DNA of 18,617 nt. It comes from Mycoplasmataceae bacterium (lineage in GTDB: Bacteria; Bacillota_I; Bacilli_A; Mycoplasmatales; Mycoplasmoidaceae). The notes under the pieces were generated by a model, which was not told the origin of the DNA, searched no databases, and saw only the letters and a list, made by a program, of their open reading frames with translations. Both the position numbers and the translations under genes were made by a program. Each line of letters opens with the position of its first letter. Position 1 is the stretch's first letter. This document shows, one piece after another, positions 7,704 to 15,721 of the stretch. The stretch spans positions 1 to 18,617 of the forward strand of contig JAHHTJ010000006.1 in the NCBI GenBank assembly GCA_020024715.1. The letters run 5' to 3'.

Positions 7704-8279
7704 ATGATGAATGAAAAAAAGGTAAGTCAAGCAGTAGCATCAGCAATTACAAGTTTAGCAGTTGAAGAAAATAAAATAAATGAATTATACCAAGATCTTA
7801 TTAATTTGCAAATTTTCAATAAAGAAAATCAAATTTTAATTGATTATTTAAAAAACCCTTGAATTTTAAAAGCGGACAAGATTAAAAATGTAATGAGTTT
7901 AAGTGGTTCTTTTCAATTTGATAAAACTGTTAATTTATTAGCGATTTTAATAAAAGGAAATATTGTGCATTTATTTTCTAAAGTTACAAAAAATACCTTA
8001 ATTAATTTAGAAGAATTATTAGGTATTATAAATTTAAAAATATATAGTGCATTTATTTTGAATGATGAACAAATTAATCAAATTGCTAATGCAATTAAGA
8101 ATACAAAAAGCATCTTACCTAGTAATTTTACTAAATTAAATACTCAACTAGTGGTCGATGAATCAATTATTGGTGGAATTAAAGTAGAAATTAATAGTAA
8201 GGTAATTGATAATACTTTAATTGAAAAAATAAAACAAGCTCAACAAGCAAATATTTTAAGAAAACAAAATAAGGAGTAA
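7704..8279 (+). CDS. atpH: F1Fo ATPase subunit delta
   Basis: The product has 191 residues. It starts at the double ATG 7704/7707, two bases after atpF; which of the two is used is undecided. It contains a TGA-coded Trp near residue 54. The N-terminal helical domain (VSQAVASAITSLAVEENK) and the C-terminal signature (VVDESIIGGIKVEI...VIDNTLIEKI, the family LIGGIxVxIGDxVID pattern) identify the OSCP/delta family. This subunit caps the alpha3-beta3 head and ties it to the b stalk. Its own end carries the ribosome binding site of atpA. Confidence 0.9.
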
Positions 8280-8282
8280 ATT

Positions 8283-9842
8283 ATGAGTTCAATGGATATA
8301 AGTCAATTTTCTTCAATTTTAAAAGAACAGATTAAAGGTTTTTCTGAAAAAGTTGAAGAATCAGAAAATGGAAAAGTTATTAGTATTGGTGATGGAATTG
8401 CATATGCTAGCGGACTAGATAATGCAATGCTTGATGAATTGGTAACTTTTGAAAACGGAACAGTTGGAATGATCTTAAACCTGGAAGCTGATTATGTAGG
8501 GATTGTTTTATTTGGAAAGTATGATGACATTAAAGAAGGTCAAATTGTTAAAAGAACTAAAAGAGTTGTAGAAACACCTGTTGGTGATGCAATGATCGGA
8601 AGAGTTGTTAATGCTATCGGTGTTCCAGTTGATGGTTTAGGTCCAATTGCTGCAGATGCACATATGCCTGTTGAAAAAATTGCACCTGGTGTAATGACTA
8701 GAAAAAGTGTTGATGTTCCATTAGCTACTGGAATTTTAACAATCGATGCAATGATTCCAATTGGTCGTGGACAAAGAGAATTAATCATTGGTGATCGACA
8801 AACTGGTAAAACATCTATTGCTATTGATGCGATTTTAAATCAAAAAGGTAAAGATGTGTATTGTGTTTATGTTGCTATTGGACAAAAAAATTCTTCTATT
8901 GTTCAAGTATCTGAAGAATTAAAAACTCGAGGAGCAATGGAATATACAACCGTTGTTTCAGCAAGCGCTAGTGAATTACCAGCATTAAAGTATTTAGCTC
9001 CATATACTGGTGTTACTATAGCAGAATATTGATTGTCAAAAGGTAAAGATGTTTTAATTGTTTATGATGATTTATCTAAGCATGCAGTTGCTTATCGTGC
9101 ATTGTCATTATTACTAAGAAGACCACCAGGTCGTGAAGCTTATCCAGGTGATGTTTTTTATTTACACTCAAGATTATTAGAACGTGCTTGTAGATTAGAT
9201 GAAAAATATGGTGGCGGAAGTATTACTGCATTACCAATTATAGAAACACAAGCTGGTGATATTTCTGCATATATTCCAACTAATGTAATTTCAATCACTG
9301 ATGGTCAAATTTTTACAATGACTAAATTATTTAATGCTGGACAAAGACCAGCAATTGATGCTGGATTAAGTGTATCTAGAGTTGGATCTGCTGCACAAAT
9401 TAAATGTGTAAAACAAGGTGGTGGAAGCTTAAAACTTCAATTAGCTCAATACCGAGAATTAGAAGCATTTAGTCAATTTAGTAGTGACCTTGATCCAGAA
9501 ACTAGAAAAACCTTAGACCAAGGTAAAAGAATTATGCAAATTCTTCGTCAACCAAATAATAAACCTTATGATCAAATTGATGAATCAATTATTTTAATGA
9601 ATGTAAAACAAAGATTTGTTAAATGAATTCCTGTAGAAGAAATTATTAATTATAAAAATGGATTAATTGAATACTTTCAAGGTAGTGAATTAAGACAAAA
9701 ATTAGCTGAAAAGAAAGCTTTTAGCGATGATTTGTTAAAAGAATTTAAGGATGCATTTAAAGAATATACAAGAACTTTTATATCTACATTAAATGATTAC
9801 AAAGCATCAGATTATGGTGATGTAAAAGAATTAGGTTTATAA
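8283..9842 (+). CDS. atpA: F1Fo ATPase subunit alpha
   Basis: The product has 519 residues, the normal alpha length, with TGA-coded Trp at 9030-9032 and 9622-9624. The P-loop GDRQTGKT is at residues 170-177. VYVAIGQK, the DDLSKHAVAYR block and PPGREAYPGD follow in the usual order, and the alpha signature segment P-A-I-D-x-G-x-S-V-S-R is present. Alpha alternates with beta in the F1 head and carries the non-catalytic nucleotide sites. The ribosome binding site AAGGAG (8271-8276) overlaps the end of atpH. Confidence 0.97.
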
Positions 9843-9843
9843 A

Positions 9844-10698
9844 ATGGAATCACTACAATCACTAAAAAGGAAAATGCAATCGGTACAAAAAATTAGCAAA
9901 ATTACTGAAGCTATGAAGTTAGTATCTATTGTTAAATTAAAAAGAGAAAGAGAAATCTTTGTTAAAATTCAAGATTATTATAAGGAATTTTACAACATTG
10001 TTGCAGCGATTGTTAATTCAATGGATGATTTAAGTTTTATTGGTCCTAAGGATGCAACTGAAGGAACATTATATATCATTATTAATTCATCATTAGGTTT
10101 ATGCGGTGCTTATAATAATAATATTAATCGTTTAGTTAGAAGCATGCTTCAACCAAATGATCAATTAATTCTAATAGGAAAAAAATCTTTTACATATTAT
10201 AAGAATCACAAATTTACAAGTCAAATTATTGCTTCCATTGATTTAAATGACAATCAAATTAATATGGATGAAGTTCAAGCAATTGGTGAAATAGCTTTAG
10301 ATGCATTTCATCAAGGAAAGATTAATAAAGTTCAAATTGGATATACTAAATTTATTAATGCAATGAAATTTGAACCAGTTGTTATTCCTTTGTTGCCAAT
10401 TGACAAGTCAATGTTAAAAGAAAAAAATGAATCCACAATAAATAAAGGTAAAATTGATTTTTTGCCAAATGAAGAAGAACTAATTAAAGCATTAATTCCC
10501 CATTATATTTATACATTTATTTATGGTGCACTAATTGAATCTAAAGTTTGTGAATTTGCTTCTAGAAGAAATGCCATGGATATGGCAACTAATAATGCAA
10601 ATGATCTTATTGACAAATATCGTTTAAAATTTAATAAGATGCGTCAAGCTAAAATTACTGAAGAAATTAATGAAATGATGGCCGGGGGAGAAAGATAG
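9844..10698 (+). CDS. atpG: F1Fo ATPase subunit gamma
   Basis: The product has 284 residues, normal for gamma. The N-terminal helix carries SLKRKMQSVQKISKITEAMKLVS, matching the family pattern IKxRIxSVxxTxKITxAMxMV. A central SSLGLCGAYNNN block (family SDRGLCGGxN) and a C-terminal helix with ASRRNAMDMATNNANDLI complete the rotor shaft. It begins one base after the atpA stop, so translation is probably coupled; the upstream ribosome binding site is weak. Gamma turns inside the alpha3-beta3 head and joins it to the c-ring. Its end, NEMMAGGER, is a variant of the usual EIxGGAxA terminus. Confidence 0.95.
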   Translation: MESLQSLKRKMQSVQKISKITEAMKLVSIVKLKREREIFVKIQDYYKEFYNIVAAIVNSMDDLSFIGPKDATEGTLYIIINSSLGLCGAYNNNINRLVRSMLQPNDQLILIGKKSFTYYKNHKFTSQIIASIDLNDNQINMDEVQAIGEIALDAFHQGKINKVQIGYTKFINAMKFEPVVIPLLPIDKSMLKEKNESTINKGKIDFLPNEEELIKALIPHYIYTFIYGALIESKVCEFASRRNAMDMATNNANDLIDKYRLKFNKMRQAKITEEINEMMAGGER

Positions 10699-10707
10699 GA
10701 GATTATT

Positions 10708-12240
10708 ATGGAAAATACAAATAAGAATATTGGGCATATTTATCAAGTTTTAGGACCAGTAGTAGATGTTAAATTTACTAGTGGAAAATTACCAAGTATT
10801 AATGATGCTTTAATTATCAATTTAACTCCTGATCAAAATGATAAAAAACCAAAAACTTTAACATTAGAAGTAGCACAATTAGCTGGTGATGATGTTGTTA
10901 GATGTATTTCAATGGGTTCAACTGATGGATTACAAAGAAATATGGAAGTAATTGCCACAGGAGCTGCTATTTCAGTTCCGGTTGGAGAAAAAGTATTAGG
11001 TAGAATTTTTAATGTTGTTGGTGAAGCAATTGATGATAAACCATTTGATCAAAATGATGTAGAACATTGGTCAATTCATAGAAATGCTCCAAACTTCGAA
11101 GAACAAACAGTAGCTACTCAAACATTTGAAACAGGAATCAAGGTTATTGATTTACTATTACCTTATGCAAAGGGTGGTAAAATTGGATTATTTGGTGGAG
11201 CTGGAGTTGGTAAAACTGTTTTAGTTCAAGAATTAATTCATAATATTGCTACAGAACATAGCGGTTTATCTGTTTTTACTGGAGTTGGAGAAAGAACCAG
11301 AGAAGGTAATGATTTATATTATGAAATGATTGAAGGTGGAGTTATTGATAAAACTGCTTTAGTTTTTGGTCAAATGAATGAACCACCAGGAGCTAGAATG
11401 AGAGTTGCTTTATCTGGTTTAACAATGGCTGAATATTTTAGAGATCATAATAAAATGGATGTTTTATTATTTATTGATAATATTTTTAGATTTGTTCAAG
11501 CTGGTAGTGAAGTTTCAGCATTATTAGGAAGAATGCCATCAGCAGTTGGATATCAACCTACATTAGCTTTTGAAATGGGACAATTACAAGAACGTATTAC
11601 TTCTAACAAGAACGGTAGTATCACATCTGTTCAAGCTGTATATGTTCCTGCAGATGATTTAACTGATCCAGCACCAGCTACAACATTTACTCATTTAGAT
11701 GCAAGAACTGTTTTAGATAGAAATATTGCTTCTTTAGGTTTATTTCCAGCGATTAATCCTTTAGAATCTTCTTCACGTATGTTAGATCCTGCAATAGTTG
11801 GAGTTGAACATTATGCAATTGCTTCTAAAGTTTTAGCTATTTTACAAAAATTTGAAGAACTTCAAGATATTATTGCAATTTTAGGAATGGATGAATTATC
11901 TGATGAAGATAAGTTAATAGTAGCAAGAGCTAGAAGAATTAGAAGTTTCTTGACTCAACCATTTTTTGTTGCAGCAAAATTTAATGGTTGTGATGGTAAA
12001 TATACCAAATTAAGTGATGCAATTGCTGGATTTAAAGCAATTGTTAATGGTGATGTTGACTATTTACCAGAACAAGCTTTCTTATATTGTGGTACCTTAG
12101 AAGAAGCAATTGAAAAAGGTAATGCAATGTTAGAAGAAAATAAAAAAGAAGAAGAAAGATTAAGAAAAGAAGAAGAAGCAAGAAAAGCTGAACTTCTTAA
12201 AAAACAAAGTCATTTAGAAGCTAATAAACCAAATGCTTAA
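10708..12240 (+). CDS. atpD: F1Fo ATPase subunit beta with charged C-terminal tail
   Basis: The product has 510 residues against about 460-475 usually. The catalytic P-loop GGAGVGKT is at residues 163-170. GVGERTREGND, the Walker B FIDNIFRF, the DELSDEDK form of the DELSEED lever and EHYAIA...LQ are all present, so this is the standard catalytic beta rather than a divergent F1-like paralogue. The extra length lies mostly at the C-terminus: residues 475-510 are almost entirely Glu, Lys, Arg and Leu and should form a single charged helix. The ribosome binding site AGGAG stands just before ATG, right after the atpG stop. Beta hydrolyses or makes ATP in the three catalytic sites. Confidence 0.97.
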   Translation: MENTNKNIGHIYQVLGPVVDVKFTSGKLPSINDALIINLTPDQNDKKPKTLTLEVAQLAGDDVVRCISMGSTDGLQRNMEVIATGAAISVPVGEKVLGRIFNVVGEAIDDKPFDQNDVEHWSIHRNAPNFEEQTVATQTFETGIKVIDLLLPYAKGGKIGLFGGAGVGKTVLVQELIHNIATEHSGLSVFTGVGERTREGNDLYYEMIEGGVIDKTALVFGQMNEPPGARMRVALSGLTMAEYFRDHNKMDVLLFIDNIFRFVQAGSEVSALLGRMPSAVGYQPTLAFEMGQLQERITSNKNGSITSVQAVYVPADDLTDPAPATTFTHLDARTVLDRNIASLGLFPAINPLESSSRMLDPAIVGVEHYAIASKVLAILQKFEELQDIIAILGMDELSDEDKLIVARARRIRSFLTQPFFVAAKFNGCDGKYTKLSDAIAGFKAIVNGDVDYLPEQAFLYCGTLEEAIEKGNAMLEENKKEEERLRKEEEARKAELLKKQSHLEANKPNA

Positions 12241-12256
12241 TGAAGAGTAGTAAATA

Positions 12257-12685
12257 ATGGAAAGTACTATTAAAAATAATTTATATTTAAAAGTAATAAC
12301 ACCTGATGGTATCAAATATGGTGAATATATTAATATTGCTACTATTGAAACAGTTAGTGATGGATTTGAAGGTTTTTTAGTGAACCATTTACCTATGGTT
12401 AGCGAAATAACAATCGGACAAATGCGTATTACTGATCTTGATAATAAGAAAAGAATTGCAGCAGTTGCTGGTGGTTTCTTATATAATGATGGAAAAGAAT
12501 TAAAAATTCTTACTCCTTATTTTGAATTTTTAGATTTAGTTGATCGAAAAAAAATAGAACAAAAAATTGAAAAATTACAAGCTAATTTAGCAACTGAAAA
12601 AAACGAAAATAAAATAAGAACATTAAAAATTACTTTAAAAAACGAAAATAATAAATTATTAGCTATTGATAACAATTTAGCTTAA
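12257..12685 (+). CDS. atpC: F1Fo ATPase subunit epsilon
   Basis: The product has 142 residues. The N-terminal beta-sandwich (about 1-88) shows the family pattern: LKVITPDG, then GFLVNHLPMVSEITIGQMRI (family G.hGhLpgHaPlvt.L..G.hrI), then AVAGGFLYNDG. A charged helical hairpin follows (about 95-140). Epsilon binds gamma at the foot of the rotor and restrains ATP hydrolysis. It is the last gene of the ATPase operon. A modest GAAGAG ribosome binding site lies in the 16-base gap after atpD. Confidence 0.92.
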   Translation: MESTIKNNLYLKVITPDGIKYGEYINIATIETVSDGFEGFLVNHLPMVSEITIGQMRITDLDNKKRIAAVAGGFLYNDGKELKILTPYFEFLDLVDRKKIEQKIEKLQANLATEKNENKIRTLKITLKNENNKLLAIDNNLA

Positions 12686-12697
12686 GTTTTAATTATA

Positions 12698-12742
12698 AAT
12701 ATTTTTATTACTAATCATTTATAGAATTTGTGTAAAAATATT
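12698..12742 (+). terminator. Possible stem-loop after the ATPase operon
   Basis: The arms AATATTTTTA (12698-12707) and TAAAAATATT (12733-12742) are perfectly complementary over ten base pairs around a 25-base loop. The stem has no G-C pairs and no clean T-run follows, so as an intrinsic terminator it is weak. It may be chance in such AT-rich DNA. I see nothing else in the rest of the 12686-12808 spacer. Confidence 0.25.
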
Positions 12743-12808
12743 ATTTATATTATTGTTTAATAATTATTTAATAAATATCTTAAAATTTAAATTAATTATT
12801 ATATATTT

Positions 12809-12817
12809 TGTTAAAAT
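12809..12817 (+). promoter_or_regulatory. Extended -10 promoter of rnpB
   Basis: TGTTAAAAT at 12809-12817 fits an extended -10 element (TGn followed by a TATAAT-like hexamer). The expected start site, about seven bases later, falls at 12823-12825, exactly where the P1 helix of the RNase P RNA begins. No good -35 sequence is seen. Confidence 0.55.
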
Positions 12818-12822
12818 AGAAA

Positions 12823-13179
12823 TGTAGATGGTTAATCGCTGAAGTTTTATACTTTAGAGGAAAGTCCATGCTTGCATAAACTGAGATGTTTATAAATGTC
12901 TATGTAGTCTGTAAAAAATCAAGGACTAGCATCATTTATGTGATGACGACGAAGAAGATCTAAAATACTTTGTATCATGATTGTATTCATAAAGTGCCAC
13001 AGTGACGAAATTTTCAGAAATGAAAAAGTGAAACGTTGGTAAACTCCATAAGCAAGAAACCTAAATTATGGTAAGGGAATTGTTGAACTAAAATTAAATA
13101 GTTTAACAAACAATAGTAATATTGTAGATAAATGATTAACGCTGCATTTAGCAGTACAGAACATGGCTTATAATCTATA
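12823..13179 (+). ncRNA. rnpB: RNase P RNA (bacterial type B)
   Basis: The conserved 5' P4 region, GGTTAATCGCTG then TTTAGAGGAAAGTCCATGCT, is plain at 12830-12870. The middle has AAAGTGCCACAGTGACGAA, typical of the Bacillus-like type B fold. A GCAAGAAACCTAAATTATGG stretch follows, matching the Bacillus GCGAGAAACCCAAATTTTGG with its tRNA-CCA-binding loop. The 3' partner ACAGAACATGGCTTATA closes the core. The ends were set by pairing GTAGAT (12824-12829) with ATCTAT (13173-13178) as helix P1. At about 355 bases it is shorter than the roughly 400-base Bacillus RNA. The RNA is the catalytic part of RNase P, which removes 5' leaders from tRNA precursors. Short reading frames on either strand here are accidental. 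Confidence 0.95.
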
Positions 13180-13180
13180 A

Positions 13181-13206
13181 ATAAATGCTTAAGCATTTAT
13201 TTTTTT
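13181..13206 (+). terminator. Intrinsic terminator of rnpB
   Basis: A 20-base perfect palindrome, ATAAATGCTT followed by AAGCATTTAT, occupies 13181-13200. A run of T to 13206 follows directly. It begins two bases after the RNase P RNA, so it is a standard rho-independent terminator. Confidence 0.85.
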
Positions 13207-13232
13207 ATATATTTTTTATAAAAAAGAATAAA

Positions 13233-13310
13233 ATTAACTAAAAATTTTTTATGTTTAATTATATATAATAAAAATAATGGTTATGCAATCATTTATAATT
13301 TTTAGTTAAT
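13233..13310 (+). repeat. 14-base perfect inverted repeat flanking the tyrS promoter
   Basis: ATTAACTAAAAATT at 13233-13246 is the exact reverse complement of AATTTTTAGTTAAT at 13297-13310, separated by 50 bases. The candidate tyrS -10 box lies between the arms, the left arm covers the expected -35 zone, and the right arm ends just before the ribosome binding site. It could be an operator pair or, on a longer transcript, a stem. T-box landmarks such as the GGTGG/ACCGCG bulge are absent. Confidence 0.5.
13264..13269 (+). promoter_or_regulatory. Candidate -10 box of tyrS
   Basis: A perfect TATAAT lies about 59 bases before the tyrS ATG, downstream of the rnpB terminator. The start site would be near 13276, giving a leader of about 50 bases that ends in the ribosome binding site AAGGA (13314-13318). 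No strong -35 is visible. Confidence 0.45.
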
Positions 13311-13327
13311 ATTAAGGAACAATCATT

Positions 13328-14593
13328 ATGGAAAATAAAGCAAATTTATTTATACAAGAATTACTTGATCGAAATATTATTCAAGATATAACTAACAAAG
13401 AAAAAGTAATTAATGCTTTAAATAAAGATCGAAAATTATATGTTGGTTTTGATCCTAGTGCTAATTCATTACATTTAGGAAATTTTGTTATTATTAATAT
13501 TTTAAGTTTATGTATAAAATATGATATTAAATTTGTAATTATAATTGGAGGAATGACTGGTCAAATTGGTGATCCTTCAGGTAAAAAAGAAGAAAGAAAG
13601 TTATTAGATACAAATCAAGTTTTAAAAAATATTGAAGGTATAAAAACACAATTACAAAACTTATTACCAAATGCAAAAATTATTAATAATGCTGATTTTT
13701 ATAAAAATAAAACAATTATTGATTTTTTAAGAGATATTGGTAAGTATGTAAATATTTCTTACTTATTAAATAAAGAAATTATTAAATCTAGATTAGAAAC
13801 CGGAATTTCTTTTACTGAATTTTCTTATTCATTAATTCAAGCTAATGACTTTTATGAATTACATCATAATGAAGATGTAGATGTAGAAGTTGGTGGTAGT
13901 GATCAATGAGGAAATATTACAATTGGTATTGATTTTATAAATAAAAAAGATATGATTCCAGAAGCTCAATCTACATTATCAGGATTAACAGTAAAATTGT
14001 TATTAAAATCTGATGGAACTAAATTTGGTAAAAGTGAAAAAGGAGCAATTTATTTATCTGAACATTTAACTTCTGCTTACACTATGTATCAATTTTTAAT
14101 TAATCAATCTGATGCTGATGCATTGAATTTATTAAATTTTTTAACTAACTATTCTATTAATGAAATTCAAGAAATTATTACTATACACCAAGAAAAACCT
14201 TTTGTAAGATTTGCACAAAAAAAACTAGCACAAAATTTAGTATCTAGAATTCATTCGATGCAAACATTTGAAAAAGTAAAACAATTATCAGAAATGATTT
14301 TTAAGAATGATTGAAATAATCTTACTTTAAAAGATATTGAAATGATAAAAAATGATTTTCCTATTATTAAGCAAGATTTCAATCAAGGTGAATTAATTGT
14401 TGATTTATTAACAAAAGCGAAAATATTTAAAAGTAAAAATGAAGCAAAAACACTAATTAATCAAGGTGGAATTAGTATTAATGGAATAAAAGTAAATGAT
14501 GTAAATTTAAAACTAGATAAAGAGTTTATTAAATTTAATAAGTATATATTTATAAAAAAAGGCAAACAAGAAATACAAATAATTGAGAAATAA
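13328..14593 (+). CDS. tyrS: Tyrosyl-tRNA synthetase
   Basis: The product has 421 residues, normal for a bacterial TyrRS, with two TGA-coded Trp, at residues 194 and about 328. Y38 in YVGFDPSA belongs to the tyrosine pocket. The class I HIGH motif appears as HLGN at 49-52 and the KMSKS loop as KFGKS at 232-236. The VEVGGSDQWGN block is the conserved pocket-closing segment. A C-terminal S4 RNA-binding domain (about 356-405, with NEAKTLINQGGISING) contacts tRNA-Tyr. The enzyme charges tRNA-Tyr in the cytosol. It has its own promoter and ribosome binding site and is followed after one base by an unrelated exported-protein gene, which probably shares its transcript. Confidence 0.96.
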
Positions 14594-14594
14594 T

Positions 14595-15635
14595 ATGAAA
14601 ATAAAACACGCAAGTTTAGCTGTAGGTTTATCAATAGTTTCAGTTGTGGCTATTGCAGCATCAGTTGCAGCAGGTATTGTTATAGCAACAAAACATAATT
14701 CTAAAAATAATGATAATAATACAAATTTAAATGATTCATTGAATCCATTGCCGATTGTTAATTCTAATAATTATGAACCAATAACATCAGCAATTGTTAA
14801 TAATCATTTAGAAAAAAATATTAATTACGTGTCCTTTAGTGATTTATTTAATCCAAAAAATACTAATTCTAAAGCTTTTAAAATACAACCAAAAATTTCT
14901 ACATATCAATCAGATTTAAATTTATGAATTAACTCTTATCATAATTTAAAAAAACAAGGTAGTAATGATTTTAGTCAACTTATTGTTAATGATTTATTAT
15001 CAAATCTAAATAATTATTATTCTAAACAGAAATTTTATTATAAATTTAATAAAAATTGAAGTAGTCAAAGTATTGAATACTGTGTTGAAGAAAGGTTTTC
15101 TAATTTAAATGTGTCTACTAATCAACAAGTTGCTAAACCTTTAAATGATTATACATTTAGTTTTTCTTATCAAGTTGATATTGCTTGTTACAATGTTAAT
15201 AATTTATCTCAAAATTTTCAAGCTATTTATCGTTTTTATTATTGAAATATTAATCCATATTTAAATTTAAAACCTTATTATGGTTTTATTAATCAACATA
15301 ACAATTCTATTTATTATCTTCCATCATGAAGTTTTATTACACCATTTATAAACAATAATTTAAAAAATCAGTTTAATCCAAATGGTCAAAGTGATAGTTA
15401 TTTATATAAATATAATTTTGTTAATGGAAAAGAAATGGTACCATATACTGTTTTTCAAAATATTTTTGAGCCCATACCACCAATAACAAATATTAATAAT
15501 CCAAGTAATATTAATGATTTATATCAAAATTATTTTATGCAACCAAATGAATATTTTTTATATTATTGAAAATCTTATTATGTAAAAAACAAAGATTTTT
15601 ATGATACTTTTTTTAAATTTAAATTTATTTTATAG
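14595..15635 (+). CDS. Exported or membrane-anchored protein of unknown function
   Basis: The frame encodes 346 residues with five TGA-coded Trp. Residues 1-6 are basic, then a hydrophobic helix of about 28 residues rich in Ala, Val and Ile (8-35) serves as signal or membrane anchor. No lipobox Cys follows, so it is not a lipoprotein; the helix probably stays as an N-terminal anchor with the rest outside. After an Asn-rich linker (about 37-60) the body is rich in Asn, Tyr, Phe and Ser and has only two Cys. I recognise no domain. Composition and topology resemble mycoplasma surface proteins. The start ATG lies one base after the tyrS stop with only a weak GAGAAA upstream, so its translation likely depends on tyrS. 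TTG 14583, four codons earlier, is a less likely start. Confidence 0.75.
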
Positions 15636-15707
15636 ATTATTTTGAAATATTATTTAATGATTAAATTATTTAAATAAAGTTGATAAGTTAAAATATTAAG
15701 TATTGAT

Positions 15708-15713
15708 AAGAGG
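15708..15713 (+). promoter_or_regulatory. Ribosome binding site of ileS
   Basis: AAGAGG stands eight bases before the ileS ATG and fixes that start. The 86-base spacer 15636-15721 also holds a TAAAAT (15689-15694) that could be a weak -10 box. No terminator for the upstream gene is evident. Confidence 0.6.
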
Positions 15714-15721
15714 TATTAGTT

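Noticed and set aside
8540..8788. 82-codon minus-strand frame inside atpA
   Set aside because: It is antisense to the conserved nucleotide-binding region of AtpA, and its openness follows from codon bias.
10708..12240. A divergent mollicute F1-like ATPase paralogue (the kind linked to gliding or antibody cleavage systems)
   Set aside because: Alpha, beta, gamma, delta and epsilon all carry standard motifs and stand in the canonical operon order with a, c and b, so this is the housekeeping F1Fo complex.
13014..13196. 60-codon minus-strand frame opposite the RNase P RNA
   Set aside because: It lies wholly within rnpB and its terminator, has no ribosome binding site and resembles no protein family.
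13207..13327. T-box riboswitch upstream of tyrS
   Set aside because: The spacer is too short, and the conserved T-box bulge and antiterminator sequences are absent.
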